Shown: positions 17,782-26,536, counted from the stretch's first letter. The stretch is DNA of 39,929 nt from Christensenella sp. UBA4636 (GCA_002405915.1 DHMS01000032.1:6900-46828); one strand, 5' to 3'. Numbers and translations are program-made. The notes: generated by a model from the sequence alone, not told the origin.

Positions 17782-18421
17782 CTTACCGAACAAACTGTCT
17801 ATCTTAAGACTGATACTTATCCCGTTTTTCGTCGCGGTGTTCTACTGGAACTTTCCGGGACATTTTATCGTTGCCGCGGGCATTTTCGCAATCGCCGCGT
17901 TCACCGATTTTCTCGACGGACACATCGCGAGAAAGTACAACCTCGTAACCGACCTCGGTAAATTCCTCGATTCTACCGCAGATAAGGTTCTCGTCCTTTC
18001 CGCTCTCGTTTTAATGGTCGATACGGAAGTTTTTCCGTATATGTACGGCGGTATCTGCGCGATAGTCGTTATCGCAAGAGAAATTCTCATTTCGTGCTTG
18101 AGAATGGTTGCCGCGGCTAAAGGTTACGTTATGGCGGCGGATAAGCTCGGCAAAACAAAAACCATTTTGCAGGATATCTCGATATTTATCCTTATCATTT
18201 ACGAAGGCTTCGAAGGCATCTGGGGTGAACATACACTTCGCCTAATTTACTACGCGGGGCTTATAATCTTCGCTCTTTCAATCGTGATGGCGATAGTTTC
18301 CGCCGTTCATTACTTCTATATCAATTCTCACGCGCTCGACGAAAGCAAAGCGGTGAGCAAGGTCGGACACAAGGAAGAAACGGATGGTGAGAAAAAACTT
18401 GAAAGCGAGGCGGTTGAATAA
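17771..18421 (+). CDS. pgsA: CDP-diacylglycerol-glycerol-3-phosphate 3-phosphatidyltransferase
   Basis: Membrane enzyme that makes phosphatidylglycerol phosphate, the first step toward phosphatidylglycerol. The 216-residue protein has the complete CDP-alcohol phosphotransferase motif: Asp46, Asp49-Gly50, Ala53-Arg54, Gly63, Asp67 and Asp71 at the exact family spacing. Several hydrophobic segments indicate a polytopic membrane protein. It starts inside rimO (11-base overlap), and its stop codon overlaps the start of cinA, so rimO-pgsA-cinA is a tightly coupled unit. The pgsA-cinA-recA-rny order is the usual one in Firmicutes. Confidence 0.95.
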   Translation: MKLNLPNKLSILRLILIPFFVAVFYWNFPGHFIVAAGIFAIAAFTDFLDGHIARKYNLVTDLGKFLDSTADKVLVLSALVLMVDTEVFPYMYGGICAIVVIAREILISCLRMVAAAKGYVMAADKLGKTKTILQDISIFILIIYEGFEGIWGEHTLRLIYYAGLIIFALSIVMAIVSAVHYFYINSHALDESKAVSKVGHKEETDGEKKLESEAVE

Positions 18422-19452
18422 TGAAAACACACCTTGCGTATCTCTCGGAAAGGCGCAAAAGCTCGGAACTTTCTTCCGTTGAAAAGATAATCGAAAAGAT
18501 ACGCTTATCGGGGCTTTTTGCCGACCGCGTTTCCGTCGTTACTTCGATAAAAGAACTTCCGTCGATACTCGGCGAAAAGTGCGATTTGTGCTTTTTAGCG
18601 GGCTTCGAAAACGAGAAAGATTTCGTAAAAACGCTCGTTTCAAGCGGGTTTAAGCAGACGGACGAGAACGTTTTCAAAGGCAAGTATCCGCTCGTCGTTA
18701 TAGGCGAAAACACCCATATAGCGGAAGAGGTGAAAAAGCTACTGAAAAAGAACGTCGGCACGCTTACTTTCAAGCTGTTCGACGCAAGCGAAAATAGGCT
18801 CAAAGAAACGATAAAAGCCCTTACATCGCTTTATAGCGGCGTTTTCTTCGATTATATAGTCAAAGACGACGACGTTAAAGTCACCGTTTTTTACGGCGAT
18901 TCGACCCCTAAAATGATAGTCGACGAAGCCGTTAAAAACTTTATAAAAGCGTTTAAACAAGAACTTTACGCCGAGGACGACACCTCGCTTTACGAAAGGT
19001 TTTATCAGGCGGCAAAGCTCCGCGGCAAAACAATTTCCACAGCCGAATCTATGACGGGCGGGCGGATAGCCGCAAACATAATAAGCGTAAAGGGCGCAAG
19101 CGAAATTTTTTACGAGGGTTTCGTCACTTACGACACGCTCTCTAAAATCCGTCGGCTTTCCGTTAGCGAACAGACGATTAAGGAAAACGGCGTTGTTAGC
19201 GCGCCCGTAGCTTACGAAATGGCGAAAGGCATTACCGACTTCGGCTTTGCAAACGTCGCTATAACTATAACCGGTTACGCGGGCGGCAAAGAAAAGGCGG
19301 ATACGGACGGCTTATGTTTCATCGGCGTTTCTGTCGATAAAAACGTAAAAGTCTACAAATATAAATTTTCAGGCACGCGCGAAGAGGTAATCGCAAAAGC
19401 GGCGAATACGGCGATTTTTGTGGCGTTAAAGGATATACTCGAAGCCGTATAG
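18421..19452 (+). CDS. cinA: CinA-family protein with divergent N-terminal domain
   Basis: A 343-residue protein. The C-terminal CinA domain (about residues 194-343) is clear: TISTAESMTGGRIAANI, the VVSAPVAYEMAKG segment, ITGYAGG and the end of the fold; this domain is known to have NMN deamidase activity in other bacteria. Full-length CinA is about 410 residues and begins with a MoaB-like (COG1058) domain. Here the first ~100 residues keep only an approximate fold-like pattern and lack the recognisable GxELLxG and related motifs, so the pyrophosphatase-like half is probably inactive or replaced. It overlaps pgsA by one base and stands upstream of recA, the conserved competence/repair context. 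Whether the strain is competent cannot be told. Confidence 0.85.
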   Translation: MKTHLAYLSERRKSSELSSVEKIIEKIRLSGLFADRVSVVTSIKELPSILGEKCDLCFLAGFENEKDFVKTLVSSGFKQTDENVFKGKYPLVVIGENTHIAEEVKKLLKKNVGTLTFKLFDASENRLKETIKALTSLYSGVFFDYIVKDDDVKVTVFYGDSTPKMIVDEAVKNFIKAFKQELYAEDDTSLYERFYQAAKLRGKTISTAESMTGGRIAANIISVKGASEIFYEGFVTYDTLSKIRRLSVSEQTIKENGVVSAPVAYEMAKGITDFGFANVAITITGYAGGKEKADTDGLCFIGVSVDKNVKVYKYKFSGTREEVIAKAANTAIFVALKDILEAV

Positions 19453-19580
19453 CACGCACCTACGCCGCTACGTGCGAAAACGCCACACAGTTACGTACAT
19501 ATAGTACGCGCCTGCGCGTCGTTTTCACCGGTTGCGCCGCATGCACGCACTCTACGGCTTCGAGGCAACCTGCGCTAAGG
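19447..19580 (+). repeat. Intergenic repeat block A, copy 3
   Basis: Starts on the same 11 bases as copy 1 (GTATAGCACGC), which include the cinA stop codon. It keeps the CGTAC/GTACG hairpin (19494-19508), the GCGCCTGCGCGTCGTT stretch, a CACCGGTTGCG block and a GCACTCT box near 19547. The first hairpin is weaker (GCACG/CGTGC). Block B follows directly. Confidence 0.8.
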
Positions 19581-19581
19581 C

Positions 19582-19683
19582 AGTTGAAAGGTGAAAGTTG
19601 AAAGTTGAAAGATTTGGATTTGACTTTTTATATATTTGTTTCGACCGCAATTTTCAACTTTCAATTCTCAATTTTCAACTTGA
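19582..19683 (+). repeat. Inverted-repeat block B, copy 4
   Basis: The left arm (19582-19612) and right arm (19648-19683) are complementary and built from the same heptads as copy 1; the right arm differs from copy 1 by about one base in 34. The AT-rich core ends in CGACCGCAA. It lies about 70 bases upstream of the recA start. Together with copy 3 of block A it fills nearly the whole 300-base cinA-recA gap. Confidence 0.8.
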
Positions 19684-19752
19684 CTTTGTTCGTGCTTTTC
19701 TTAAGTAGAAAAACATAAAAAATAACAACCCAAATAAACTTCGGAGGGAACA

Positions 19753-20781
19753 ATGGAAGAAAATAAGAAAAAAGCCCTTGACCAAGTACTCGGTCAGATA
19801 GAAAAACAGTACGGCAAGGGCGCAATCATGAAGCTCGGCGATGAAGCCAAAGATATGGGCGTGGAAGTTATTTCCACGGGCTGCATTACGCTTGACGTCG
19901 CACTCGGTATAGGCGGTTTGCCTCGCGGCAGAATCATCGAAATTTACGGACCGGAATCCTCCGGTAAAACTACGGTCGCGCTCCACGTTATAGCCGAAAC
20001 GCAAAAGGCGGGCGGCATTGCGGCGTTCATCGACGCGGAACACGCGCTTGACCCCTCGTACGCGGCTAACCTCGGCGTAGACCTCGACAACCTTTACGTT
20101 TCTCAACCGGATACGGGCGAACAAGCTCTCGACATTACCGACAGCTTAGTCCGCAGCGGCGCGGTAGACCTTATCGTTATCGACTCGGTAGCGGCACTCA
20201 CGCCTAAGGCGGAAATCGAAGGCGATATGGGCGACAATCATGTCGGTTTGCAAGCAAGGCTCATGAGCCAGGCTTTGAGAAAGCTCACCGCAATCACAAA
20301 TAAGAGCAAAACTTGCGTAATATTTATTAACCAGCTTCGCGAAAAAGTCGGAGTTATGTTCGGCAACCCCGAAACGACAACCGGCGGCAAGGCTTTAAAA
20401 TTTTATTCGAGCATTCGTATAGACGTAAGAAAAGCCGACGCCATAAAAGACTCTTCGGGCATGATAGGCAACAGAACAAAAGCTAAAATAGTTAAAAACA
20501 AGCTTGCGCCCCCGTTCCGTACCGCGGAATTCGACATTATTTACGGTCGCGGAATTTCCAACACCGGCTGCGTGCTCGATTTGGGCGTAGAACTCGGGCT
20601 TATCGACAAGAGCGGCTCGTGGTTTGCGATAAACGGCGACAAGATTGCTCAAGGCAGAGATAAGGCTAAAGAATATCTCGCCAACAATCCGGAAGTTTAC
20701 GAACGCCTCGACAAAGAAATAAGAGAAAAACTTATGCCCGAAAAAAAGGACGGAGAAGTAAAAACGGAAGAAGAAAATTAA
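19753..20781 (+). CDS. recA: Recombinase A
   Basis: ATP-dependent strand-exchange protein of homologous recombination and the SOS response. The 342-residue protein has Walker A GPESSGKTT (residues 66-74), the LIVIDSVAAL Walker B strand, loop L1 around EIEGDMGDNHVGLQARLMSQ, and the INQLREKVGVMFGNPETTTGG region of loop L2. The acidic C-terminal tail is typical. The ribosome site GGAGGGAA is strong. The upstream gap holds a composite repeat (A+B); no Firmicutes-type LexA box (CGAAC-N4-GTTCG) was seen there. The cinA-recA-rny order is conserved, with cysE inserted between recA and rny here. Confidence 0.98.
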   Translation: MEENKKKALDQVLGQIEKQYGKGAIMKLGDEAKDMGVEVISTGCITLDVALGIGGLPRGRIIEIYGPESSGKTTVALHVIAETQKAGGIAAFIDAEHALDPSYAANLGVDLDNLYVSQPDTGEQALDITDSLVRSGAVDLIVIDSVAALTPKAEIEGDMGDNHVGLQARLMSQALRKLTAITNKSKTCVIFINQLREKVGVMFGNPETTTGGKALKFYSSIRIDVRKADAIKDSSGMIGNRTKAKIVKNKLAPPFRTAEFDIIYGRGISNTGCVLDLGVELGLIDKSGSWFAINGDKIAQGRDKAKEYLANNPEVYERLDKEIREKLMPEKKDGEVKTEEEN

Positions 20782-20793
20782 AGGAATTTTATT

Positions 20794-21687
20794 ATGGGAA
20801 ACACTGAAAAAAGCGTCGTTAACGAATGTATAGAGGGACTTTTCGACAAATCCTGCCAAAAACTTTCAAAGGCGCGTATTTTCGACTTACCCGATAAAAA
20901 AGAAGTTGAACGCCTTTTAGATGACTTAAAAGGGCTTGTTTATCCTTTCTGCTTTTGCTCGTGTTTAAAAACGGAAGCTTGCGTAGAACAAGCCAAAAGC
21001 ATAAAAGAACGACTTAAACGACTTATAGCCTCGGCTTTCTCGTATCTATGCGAAGCGCAGGGCGAAAAAAACGACTGCAAAAAGGCTATCGAAAAGGCGG
21101 AAAAAATCTCCGACGAATTTTTGTTAAAGCTCCCCGCCGTGTTCGAAGTTTTTAAAAAGGATGTTGCCGCAACGCTTGCGGGCGACCCCGCCGCGACCGA
21201 CCCCGACCTTATAATTTTGACTTACCCGGGGATCGAAGCGACTTTTACTTATAGACTTGCGCATATTCTCTATAAAGAGAACGTGCCGCTTATCCCTCGA
21301 ATGATGACGGAAATAGCCCATTCGAAAACGGGCATAGACATTAACCCCGGCGCGGAAATAGGCGAAAGCTTCGTAATCGACCACGGCACGGGCATAGTTA
21401 TCGGCGAAACAACCAAAATCGGCGAAAGAGTCAATATTTATCAGGGCGTAACGCTCGGCGCGATTTCGCTTAAAAACGCCCGTTCGCTCGTCGGTAAAAA
21501 ACGCCACCCGACCATAGAGGACGACGTTACGATTTATGCCGGAGCAACGATTTTAGGCGGCGAAACGGTTATCGGCAAAGGCTCGGTTATCGGCAGCAGC
21601 GTTTTTTTGACGGAGAGCGTACCCGAATATACAAGCGTGCTTTTGGAAAAACCCGCGCTTAAACTTATCCCGAGAAAAAATAAGTAA
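20794..21687 (+). CDS. cysE: Serine O-acetyltransferase
   Basis: Acetylates L-serine with acetyl-CoA to feed cysteine synthesis. The C-terminal part is a left-handed beta-helix acetyltransferase: MMTEIAHSKTGIDINPGAEI, then FVIDHGTGIVIGETTKIG and IYQGVTLGAISL, with the catalytic His-Asp region recognisable. An all-helical N-terminal domain of about 150 residues precedes it. At 297 residues this is the long form, rather than the ~220-residue Bacillus type. It starts 12 bases after the recA stop with AAAGGAA as ribosome site, so it is likely co-transcribed with recA; the pairing is unusual. A terminator follows. Confidence 0.92.
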   Translation: MGNTEKSVVNECIEGLFDKSCQKLSKARIFDLPDKKEVERLLDDLKGLVYPFCFCSCLKTEACVEQAKSIKERLKRLIASAFSYLCEAQGEKNDCKKAIEKAEKISDEFLLKLPAVFEVFKKDVAATLAGDPAATDPDLIILTYPGIEATFTYRLAHILYKENVPLIPRMMTEIAHSKTGIDINPGAEIGESFVIDHGTGIVIGETTKIGERVNIYQGVTLGAISLKNARSLVGKKRHPTIEDDVTIYAGATILGGETVIGKGSVIGSSVFLTESVPEYTSVLLEKPALKLIPRKNK

Positions 21688-21759
21688 GAGGCGGCGCGAT
21701 TTTCACGAAAAAACAAATAAAAATCGGCGTATAATTACGCTATAAATCGGTTTTCGACG

Positions 21760-21793
21760 CTCAAAAAGGCAAACGAAAGCCGTTTTTTTTGAG
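21760..21793 (+). terminator. Intrinsic terminator after cysE
   Basis: CTCAAAAAGGC (21760-21770) pairs with GCC and the TTTTTTGAG run (21779-21793) around an AAACGAAA loop; further T-runs follow. It ends the recA-cysE transcript before the rny promoter. Confidence 0.7.
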
Positions 21794-21819
21794 TTTTTTT
21801 CTTTTTTTTAAAATTACTA

Positions 21820-21848
21820 TTGACAAACTACGATATATAGTATAAAAT
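21820..21848 (+). promoter_or_regulatory. Promoter of rny
   Basis: Perfect -35 TTGACA (21820-21825) and TAAAAT (21843-21848, five of six consensus) with a 17-base spacer. The predicted start near 21855 gives a leader of about 108 bases, which contains a GCGGGT/ATCCGC hairpin (21888-21905) and the GGGAGGG ribosome site before the rny ATG. Confidence 0.8.
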
Positions 21849-21962
21849 AATATAGTATAAAACTATATAAAGTGTTCGGAGGGTATGCGGGTAAGCGTTA
21901 TCCGCGCAAGCATATCACCGTCGAATATATATTTTTATAAATCATAATTCCGGGAGGGTAAT

Positions 21963-23567
21963 ATGTCCAACTTATTAAGCTCCCTGTTCTTGGCTGTGGA
22001 CGCTTTGTCCATAGGTCTTATAGCCGCGGCGGCGGTCGTTTTCGCGATTATCGGCGTAGTTGTCGGTAATGTAATATCTTCTAAGGCAAGAGACAAAAAA
22101 ATGGGTACTGCCGAAGAAGAAATCAAAAAAATGAAAGATAAAGCAGAACAGGAGAGTAAAGAACTCAAAAAAGTAGCAATCTTAGAGGCAAAAGAAGAAA
22201 ACCTTAAAATCCGTAACGAGTTTGAGCGCGAATCCAAGGAAAAGCGCATAGAACTGCAAAAAATGGAGCAACGCCTCAACCAAAAGGACGAAGTTTTAAG
22301 CAAAAAAGACTCCAACCTTTTAAAGAAAAACGAAGAAGTAGAGCAACTCAAAAAGGACCTCGAAAAAAAGAACGAGGATATCCGCAAAACCAAAGAAAAA
22401 CTTGACCGTCAGTCGGAGCTTATGCTTGCCGAGCTTGAAAAAGTAGCTCAACTCACCAAAGAGGAGGCAAAACAACAGATAATGGAAGCCGTTCTCGACG
22501 ACGCGCGTAAAGACGCCGCCGTGACGGTCAGAAACATCGAACAAGAAGCAAAAGAGGAAGCGACCAAAAAGGCGAAAGACATTATAAGCCTTGCCATTCA
22601 GCGTTGCTGCACCGACCATGCTTCGGAAATCACCGTTACCACAATCGCGCTTCCCAACGACGATATGAAGGCCCGTATAATCGGCAGAGAGGGCAGAAAC
22701 ATCCGCGCCCTCGAAAACGCGACGGGCATCGAACTCATCATCGACGATACGCCGGAAGTCGTTATCGCTTCGGGCTTCGACCCGGTGAGAAGAGAAGTTG
22801 CGCGTATCGCGCTCGAAAAGCTTATCGCCGACGGCAGAATTCACCCGGCAAGAATAGAAGAAACGGTTGAAAAAGTCAAAAAAGAGCTTGACGTTCAGAT
22901 TAAGCAGAACGGCGAAGAAGCTATGTTCGAAGTCGGTCTTTTCGGTATCCACCCCGAGCTTATCAAGCTTCTCGGCAGATTAAAGTATAGAACGAGCTAC
23001 GGACAGAACGTTTTGCAACACTCCATAGAAGTAGCGTTCCTCGCGGGGCTTATGGCTCAGGAACTCGGCGTTGACGTTAACCTTGCAAAGCGCGGCGGGC
23101 TTTTACACGATATAGGTAAAGCGGTAGACCACGAAGTCGAAGGCACGCACGTTTCTATCGGCGTAGACCTTGCCAAAAAGTACAAGGAAAGCAAGAACGT
23201 CGTCAACTGCATTCAGGCACACCACGGCGACGTGGAACCGAAAACAATCGAAGCCGTTCTCGTACAAGCCGCGGACGCCATTTCGGGCGCAAGACCGGGC
23301 GCAAGAAGAGAAACGACTACGAACTACGTCAAGAGGCTCGAACAGCTTGAAAACATCGCCACGAGCTTTAAGGGCGTCGAAAAGAGCTACGCCATTCAAG
23401 CGGGTAGAGAAATCCGCGTAATGGTCAAGCCCGACCAGATAGACGACAGCCAGGCTATGTTCCTCGCAAAAGACATCGCGAAGAAGATAGAATCGGAACT
23501 CGAATACCCGGGACAGATAAAAGTAAACGTCATCAGGGAATGGAGAGCCGTCGAATACGCAAAATAA
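21963..23567 (+). CDS. rny: Ribonuclease Y
   Basis: Membrane-anchored endoribonuclease that starts mRNA decay in Firmicutes. The 534-residue layout is complete. There is one N-terminal membrane helix (about residues 10-35), then a long charged coiled coil (about 45-190). The KH domain follows, with IIGREGRNIRALENATGIEL near residue 240. The metal-dependent HD domain has LLHDIGKAVDHEVEGTH near residue 379. The C-terminal domain ends VIREWRAVEYAK. The GGGAGGG ribosome site precedes the ATG. It has its own promoter and terminator, so it is probably monocistronic. Confidence 0.97.
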   Translation: MSNLLSSLFLAVDALSIGLIAAAAVVFAIIGVVVGNVISSKARDKKMGTAEEEIKKMKDKAEQESKELKKVAILEAKEENLKIRNEFERESKEKRIELQKMEQRLNQKDEVLSKKDSNLLKKNEEVEQLKKDLEKKNEDIRKTKEKLDRQSELMLAELEKVAQLTKEEAKQQIMEAVLDDARKDAAVTVRNIEQEAKEEATKKAKDIISLAIQRCCTDHASEITVTTIALPNDDMKARIIGREGRNIRALENATGIELIIDDTPEVVIASGFDPVRREVARIALEKLIADGRIHPARIEETVEKVKKELDVQIKQNGEEAMFEVGLFGIHPELIKLLGRLKYRTSYGQNVLQHSIEVAFLAGLMAQELGVDVNLAKRGGLLHDIGKAVDHEVEGTHVSIGVDLAKKYKESKNVVNCIQAHHGDVEPKTIEAVLVQAADAISGARPGARRETTTNYVKRLEQLENIATSFKGVEKSYAIQAGREIRVMVKPDQIDDSQAMFLAKDIAKKIESELEYPGQIKVNVIREWRAVEYAK

Positions 23568-23571
23568 AATT

Positions 23572-23610
23572 AAAGGCGACGACCTTTTTTAAGGGTTTGC
23601 CGCCTTTTTT
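23572..23610 (+). terminator. Intrinsic terminator after rny
   Basis: AAAGGCG (23572-23578) pairs with CGCCTTT (23601-23607), the latter leading into a run of T residues. It lies 5 bases after the rny stop codon. Confidence 0.75.
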
Positions 23611-23664
23611 ATCAGATTTATAGGAAACATTAAGCGATTAAAGCGCGAAGGGAGGCGATAGCGT

Positions 23665-25527
23665 TTGAACGAGATAATAGAACAAAAAATAAAAATGCTG
23701 CCGACTTCCCCGGGCGTGTACGTCATGCTCGGCTCCGACGGGCAAGTTATTTACGTCGGCAAGGCGAAAGTGCTTAAAAACCGCGTAAAACAATATTTTT
23801 ACTCCGGGTTTAAGACGGAAAAAGTCGCCGCAATGGTTATGAATATAGCCGATTTTTACTATATTATGACCAACAGCGAAATAGACGCGCTGTCGCTCGA
23901 AAACAACCTTATCAAAAAGTACAAGCCGCGCTACAATATCCTTTTAAAGGACGATAAAACTTACCCGTACTTAAAGGTTAAACTTAAAGACCCGTTTCCG
24001 CGTTTCGAAGTCACGCGTAAGCCTAAAAACGACGGCGCAAAATACTTCGGTCCGTTCATGGGCGGGGTGAGCGTAAAGGACGTTGCGGAAATAATCAACG
24101 AATGTTACCTTTTGCGCACATGCACGCAAGTTTTGCCTAACTCCAAGATAACGCGCGAATGCTTAAACTATCATATCGGCAGATGCAGCGCGCCGTGTAC
24201 GGGCAGAATTAGTAAAGCGGAATACCGCGAACAAGTCGAAAAAGCGCTTGACTTTTTGTCGGGCAACGACGAAACGGCGGAAGAAATTTTGACAGAACGC
24301 ATGCGCAGTCTTGCGGAAGAGGGCAAATTCGAACTTGCAATCAACTTTCGCGACAAGCTCAAAATGCTCGAAAAGATAAAGGAACGCAAGATTACCGACC
24401 TAAACCGCTTCGTCGACCTCGACGTAATCTCAATCGTGACCGACGGAATTTACTATACCGTTTCGATGTTGATACTGAGAAGCGGCAGAATGCAAGGCGG
24501 AAAAAACTATTCCGTTTCTGCTCCGACCGGCGATATAGCGGAAGCCCTTTCGGAGTTTATCAGAGCTTGTTACGGCGACGGAAAGCTCTTGCCGCACGAG
24601 ATTGTTTTAAACAAAGAAATCGAAGATAAAGAAGTTATAGAGGGGTTTTTCCGCGAAAACTTCAATAAAGCCGTCAATATAATCGTGCCGGAAAAAGGCG
24701 TTAAAAAGCGGCTTTCGGAAATGGCTGAAAAGAACGCCAAGGACTACCTCGAAAAGACCGTGCAAAAAATCGAACACAAGGAAGATATGACTACCGTAGC
24801 TTGCGAAAGGCTTCAAAAAATTCTCTCTCTTTCGCGCTACCCCCGCCGAATGGAATGTTACGATATCTCAAACGTCAGCGGCGTGGACAAGGTCGCTTCC
24901 ATGGTCGTTTTTACGGACGGCGAAAAGGACGCGAAAGAATACCGCCGCTTTATGATAAAAACCGTAGAGGGCGCAAACGACTTCGCTTCTTTAAAGGAAG
25001 CCTTGACGAGGCGACTAAGTAAGCTCGGCACCGACGAGGAAGAAAAATTCCCCAAGCCCGACTTAATAATAATCGACGGCGGCAAAGGTCAACTTTCCTC
25101 CGTAAAAGAAGTTTTCGACGAGATGGGCGTTACCGATATCGACCTTATTTCGCTTGCTAAAAGAGAAGAAGAAATTTTCACCGTTCATTCGCTCGAACCG
25201 GTAGTTTTGCCGCACAGCGACTACGTTTTAAGGCTTATGCAACGTATCCGCGACGAGGCGCACCGCTTTGCGATAACGTATTTCAGGAGCCTGCACAACA
25301 AGCGCAATATCGCTTCCGCACTCGACGAAATCCCCGGCATAGGCAAAAAATACAAAAAACTTCTGCTCGAAGCTTTCGGCAGCGTGGAGAATATGGCGCA
25401 TGCCGAAAAGCAAGACTTTTTAAAGGTGGAAGGCTTCGGCGAAAAGCGCGCCCAAACGCTTTATAACTTTTTCCACGGTAACAAAGACGAGCAAACAAAA
25501 GACGAAACAGACGAAAGCGAGGAATAA
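23665..25527 (+). CDS. uvrC: Excinuclease ABC subunit C
   Basis: Makes both incisions around bulky DNA lesions in nucleotide excision repair. The 620-residue protein contains an N-terminal GIY-YIG nuclease (SPGVYVMLGSDGQVIYVGKAK, residues ~15-35), a cysteine-containing region (TRECLNYHIGRCSAPC), a UVR domain near residues 206-240, the UvrC homology/RNase H-like nuclease around ECYDISNVSG and DLIIIDGGKGQLSSV, and tandem helix-hairpin-helix motifs (EIPGIGKKYKKLLLEAFGS) at the C-terminus. It starts with TTG, well supported by GGGAGGCGAT upstream. rsmD starts three bases after the stop codon, so the two are probably one operon with coaD. Confidence 0.96.
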   Translation: MNEIIEQKIKMLPTSPGVYVMLGSDGQVIYVGKAKVLKNRVKQYFYSGFKTEKVAAMVMNIADFYYIMTNSEIDALSLENNLIKKYKPRYNILLKDDKTYPYLKVKLKDPFPRFEVTRKPKNDGAKYFGPFMGGVSVKDVAEIINECYLLRTCTQVLPNSKITRECLNYHIGRCSAPCTGRISKAEYREQVEKALDFLSGNDETAEEILTERMRSLAEEGKFELAINFRDKLKMLEKIKERKITDLNRFVDLDVISIVTDGIYYTVSMLILRSGRMQGGKNYSVSAPTGDIAEALSEFIRACYGDGKLLPHEIVLNKEIEDKEVIEGFFRENFNKAVNIIVPEKGVKKRLSEMAEKNAKDYLEKTVQKIEHKEDMTTVACERLQKILSLSRYPRRMECYDISNVSGVDKVASMVVFTDGEKDAKEYRRFMIKTVEGANDFASLKEALTRRLSKLGTDEEEKFPKPDLIIIDGGKGQLSSVKEVFDEMGVTDIDLISLAKREEEIFTVHSLEPVVLPHSDYVLRLMQRIRDEAHRFAITYFRSLHNKRNIASALDEIPGIGKKYKKLLLEAFGSVENMAHAEKQDFLKVEGFGEKRAQTLYNFFHGNKDEQTKDETDESEE

Positions 25528-25530
25528 AAA

Positions 25531-26061
25531 ATGCGAATTATAGGCGGAAAACACCGCGGCAGAGTATTAAAAACTTTCGACGGCGAAGCGGTCAGACCGA
25601 CTTCCGACAGAGCGCGCGAAGCCTTGTTCAACGTTTTGCAAAACGAAATTTTCGACTGCGTTTTTTACGACGGGTTTGCGGGTAGCGGCGCGGTCGGGCT
25701 TGAAGCTTTATCCCGCGGCGCAAAAAAGGTCGTTCTGACCGATATTTCAAACGAAAGCGTAAAACTCATAAAAGCCAACGCCGCGCTTTTAAAGGAAGCC
25801 CCGACGATTTTAAACACCGACTGCGTTTCGTTTTTGAAAACGACCGAGCAGAAATTCGATATAATCTTTCTCGACCCGCCCTATAAAAACGACGACGGCG
25901 AACTTGCCCTTAAAATAATCGCCGAGCGCGAAATTTTATCCGAAAACGGCGTAGCCGTGCTTGAAAAGGACCGAGAGGGCGCGGAAATAACGGGGCTAAA
26001 TAAGCAGAAAATAAAAAAATACGGTAAAGCGATTTTTACCTTTTACAAGAAAAATGTTTAA
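25531..26061 (+). CDS. rsmD: 16S rRNA (guanine-N2)-methyltransferase RsmD
   Basis: S-adenosylmethionine-dependent methyltransferase of G966 in 16S rRNA. The 176-residue protein begins MRIIGGKHRGRVLKT, has PTSDRAREALFN, the SAM-binding FYDGFAGSGAVGLEALSRGA and the catalytic DPPY in IIFLDPPYKND. It starts 3 bases after uvrC and overlaps coaD by 8 bases. rsmD-coaD-ylbJ is a conserved Firmicutes neighbourhood; here ylbJ is inverted and convergent. Confidence 0.95.
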   Translation: MRIIGGKHRGRVLKTFDGEAVRPTSDRAREALFNVLQNEIFDCVFYDGFAGSGAVGLEALSRGAKKVVLTDISNESVKLIKANAALLKEAPTILNTDCVSFLKTTEQKFDIIFLDPPYKNDDGELALKIIAEREILSENGVAVLEKDREGAEITGLNKQKIKKYGKAIFTFYKKNV

Positions 26062-26536
26062 CGAAAAATGCGTTTTCGCCGGGTCCTTCGACCCCGTGAC
26101 TACGGGACACATGGACGTAATCGGAAAGTGCGCCATGATGTTTAATAAAGTCGTCGTCGCGATAGGCGTTAATAATCAAAAAAAATACACTTTCCCGCTC
26201 GAAGTTAGGCTAAAAATGCTTCAAGCCGCTTGCGAAAAGTATTCTTCCGTCACCGTTACGACCTTTGACGGCTACGTTGCCGACTTTTTAAGAAAAGAAA
26301 ACACAAAGTTTTACGTCCGCGGCATACGCGACGGCAAGGACATAGAGTACGAAGAAAAATCTTTCGAATTCAGCGTAAAGCTCTACCCCGAAATGGAAAC
26401 GCTTTTCGTCAATTGCTCCAAGGAAACCAAAAACGTAAGCTCAACGCTCGTTAAACGGCTAATAAAAGAGGGCAAGCCGTTCGAAAAATACCTTCCGCGC
26501 GAAGCCTTGCCCGTTTTAAAAGAGTTTATAAAATAA
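26054..26536 (+). CDS. coaD: Phosphopantetheine adenylyltransferase
   Basis: Adds AMP to 4'-phosphopantetheine, the penultimate step of coenzyme A synthesis. The 160-residue protein has the nucleotidyltransferase motif AGSFDPVTTGHMDVI (T/HxGH, residues ~9-23), the RGIRDGKDIEYE segment, and VSSTLVKRLIKEGK, which corresponds to the ISST motif. It overlaps rsmD by 8 bases, indicating translational coupling, and its 3' end overlaps the 3' end of ylbJ on the other strand by 11 bases. Confidence 0.96.
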   Translation: MFNEKCVFAGSFDPVTTGHMDVIGKCAMMFNKVVVAIGVNNQKKYTFPLEVRLKMLQAACEKYSSVTVTTFDGYVADFLRKENTKFYVRGIRDGKDIEYEEKSFEFSVKLYPEMETLFVNCSKETKNVSSTLVKRLIKEGKPFEKYLPREALPVLKEFIK

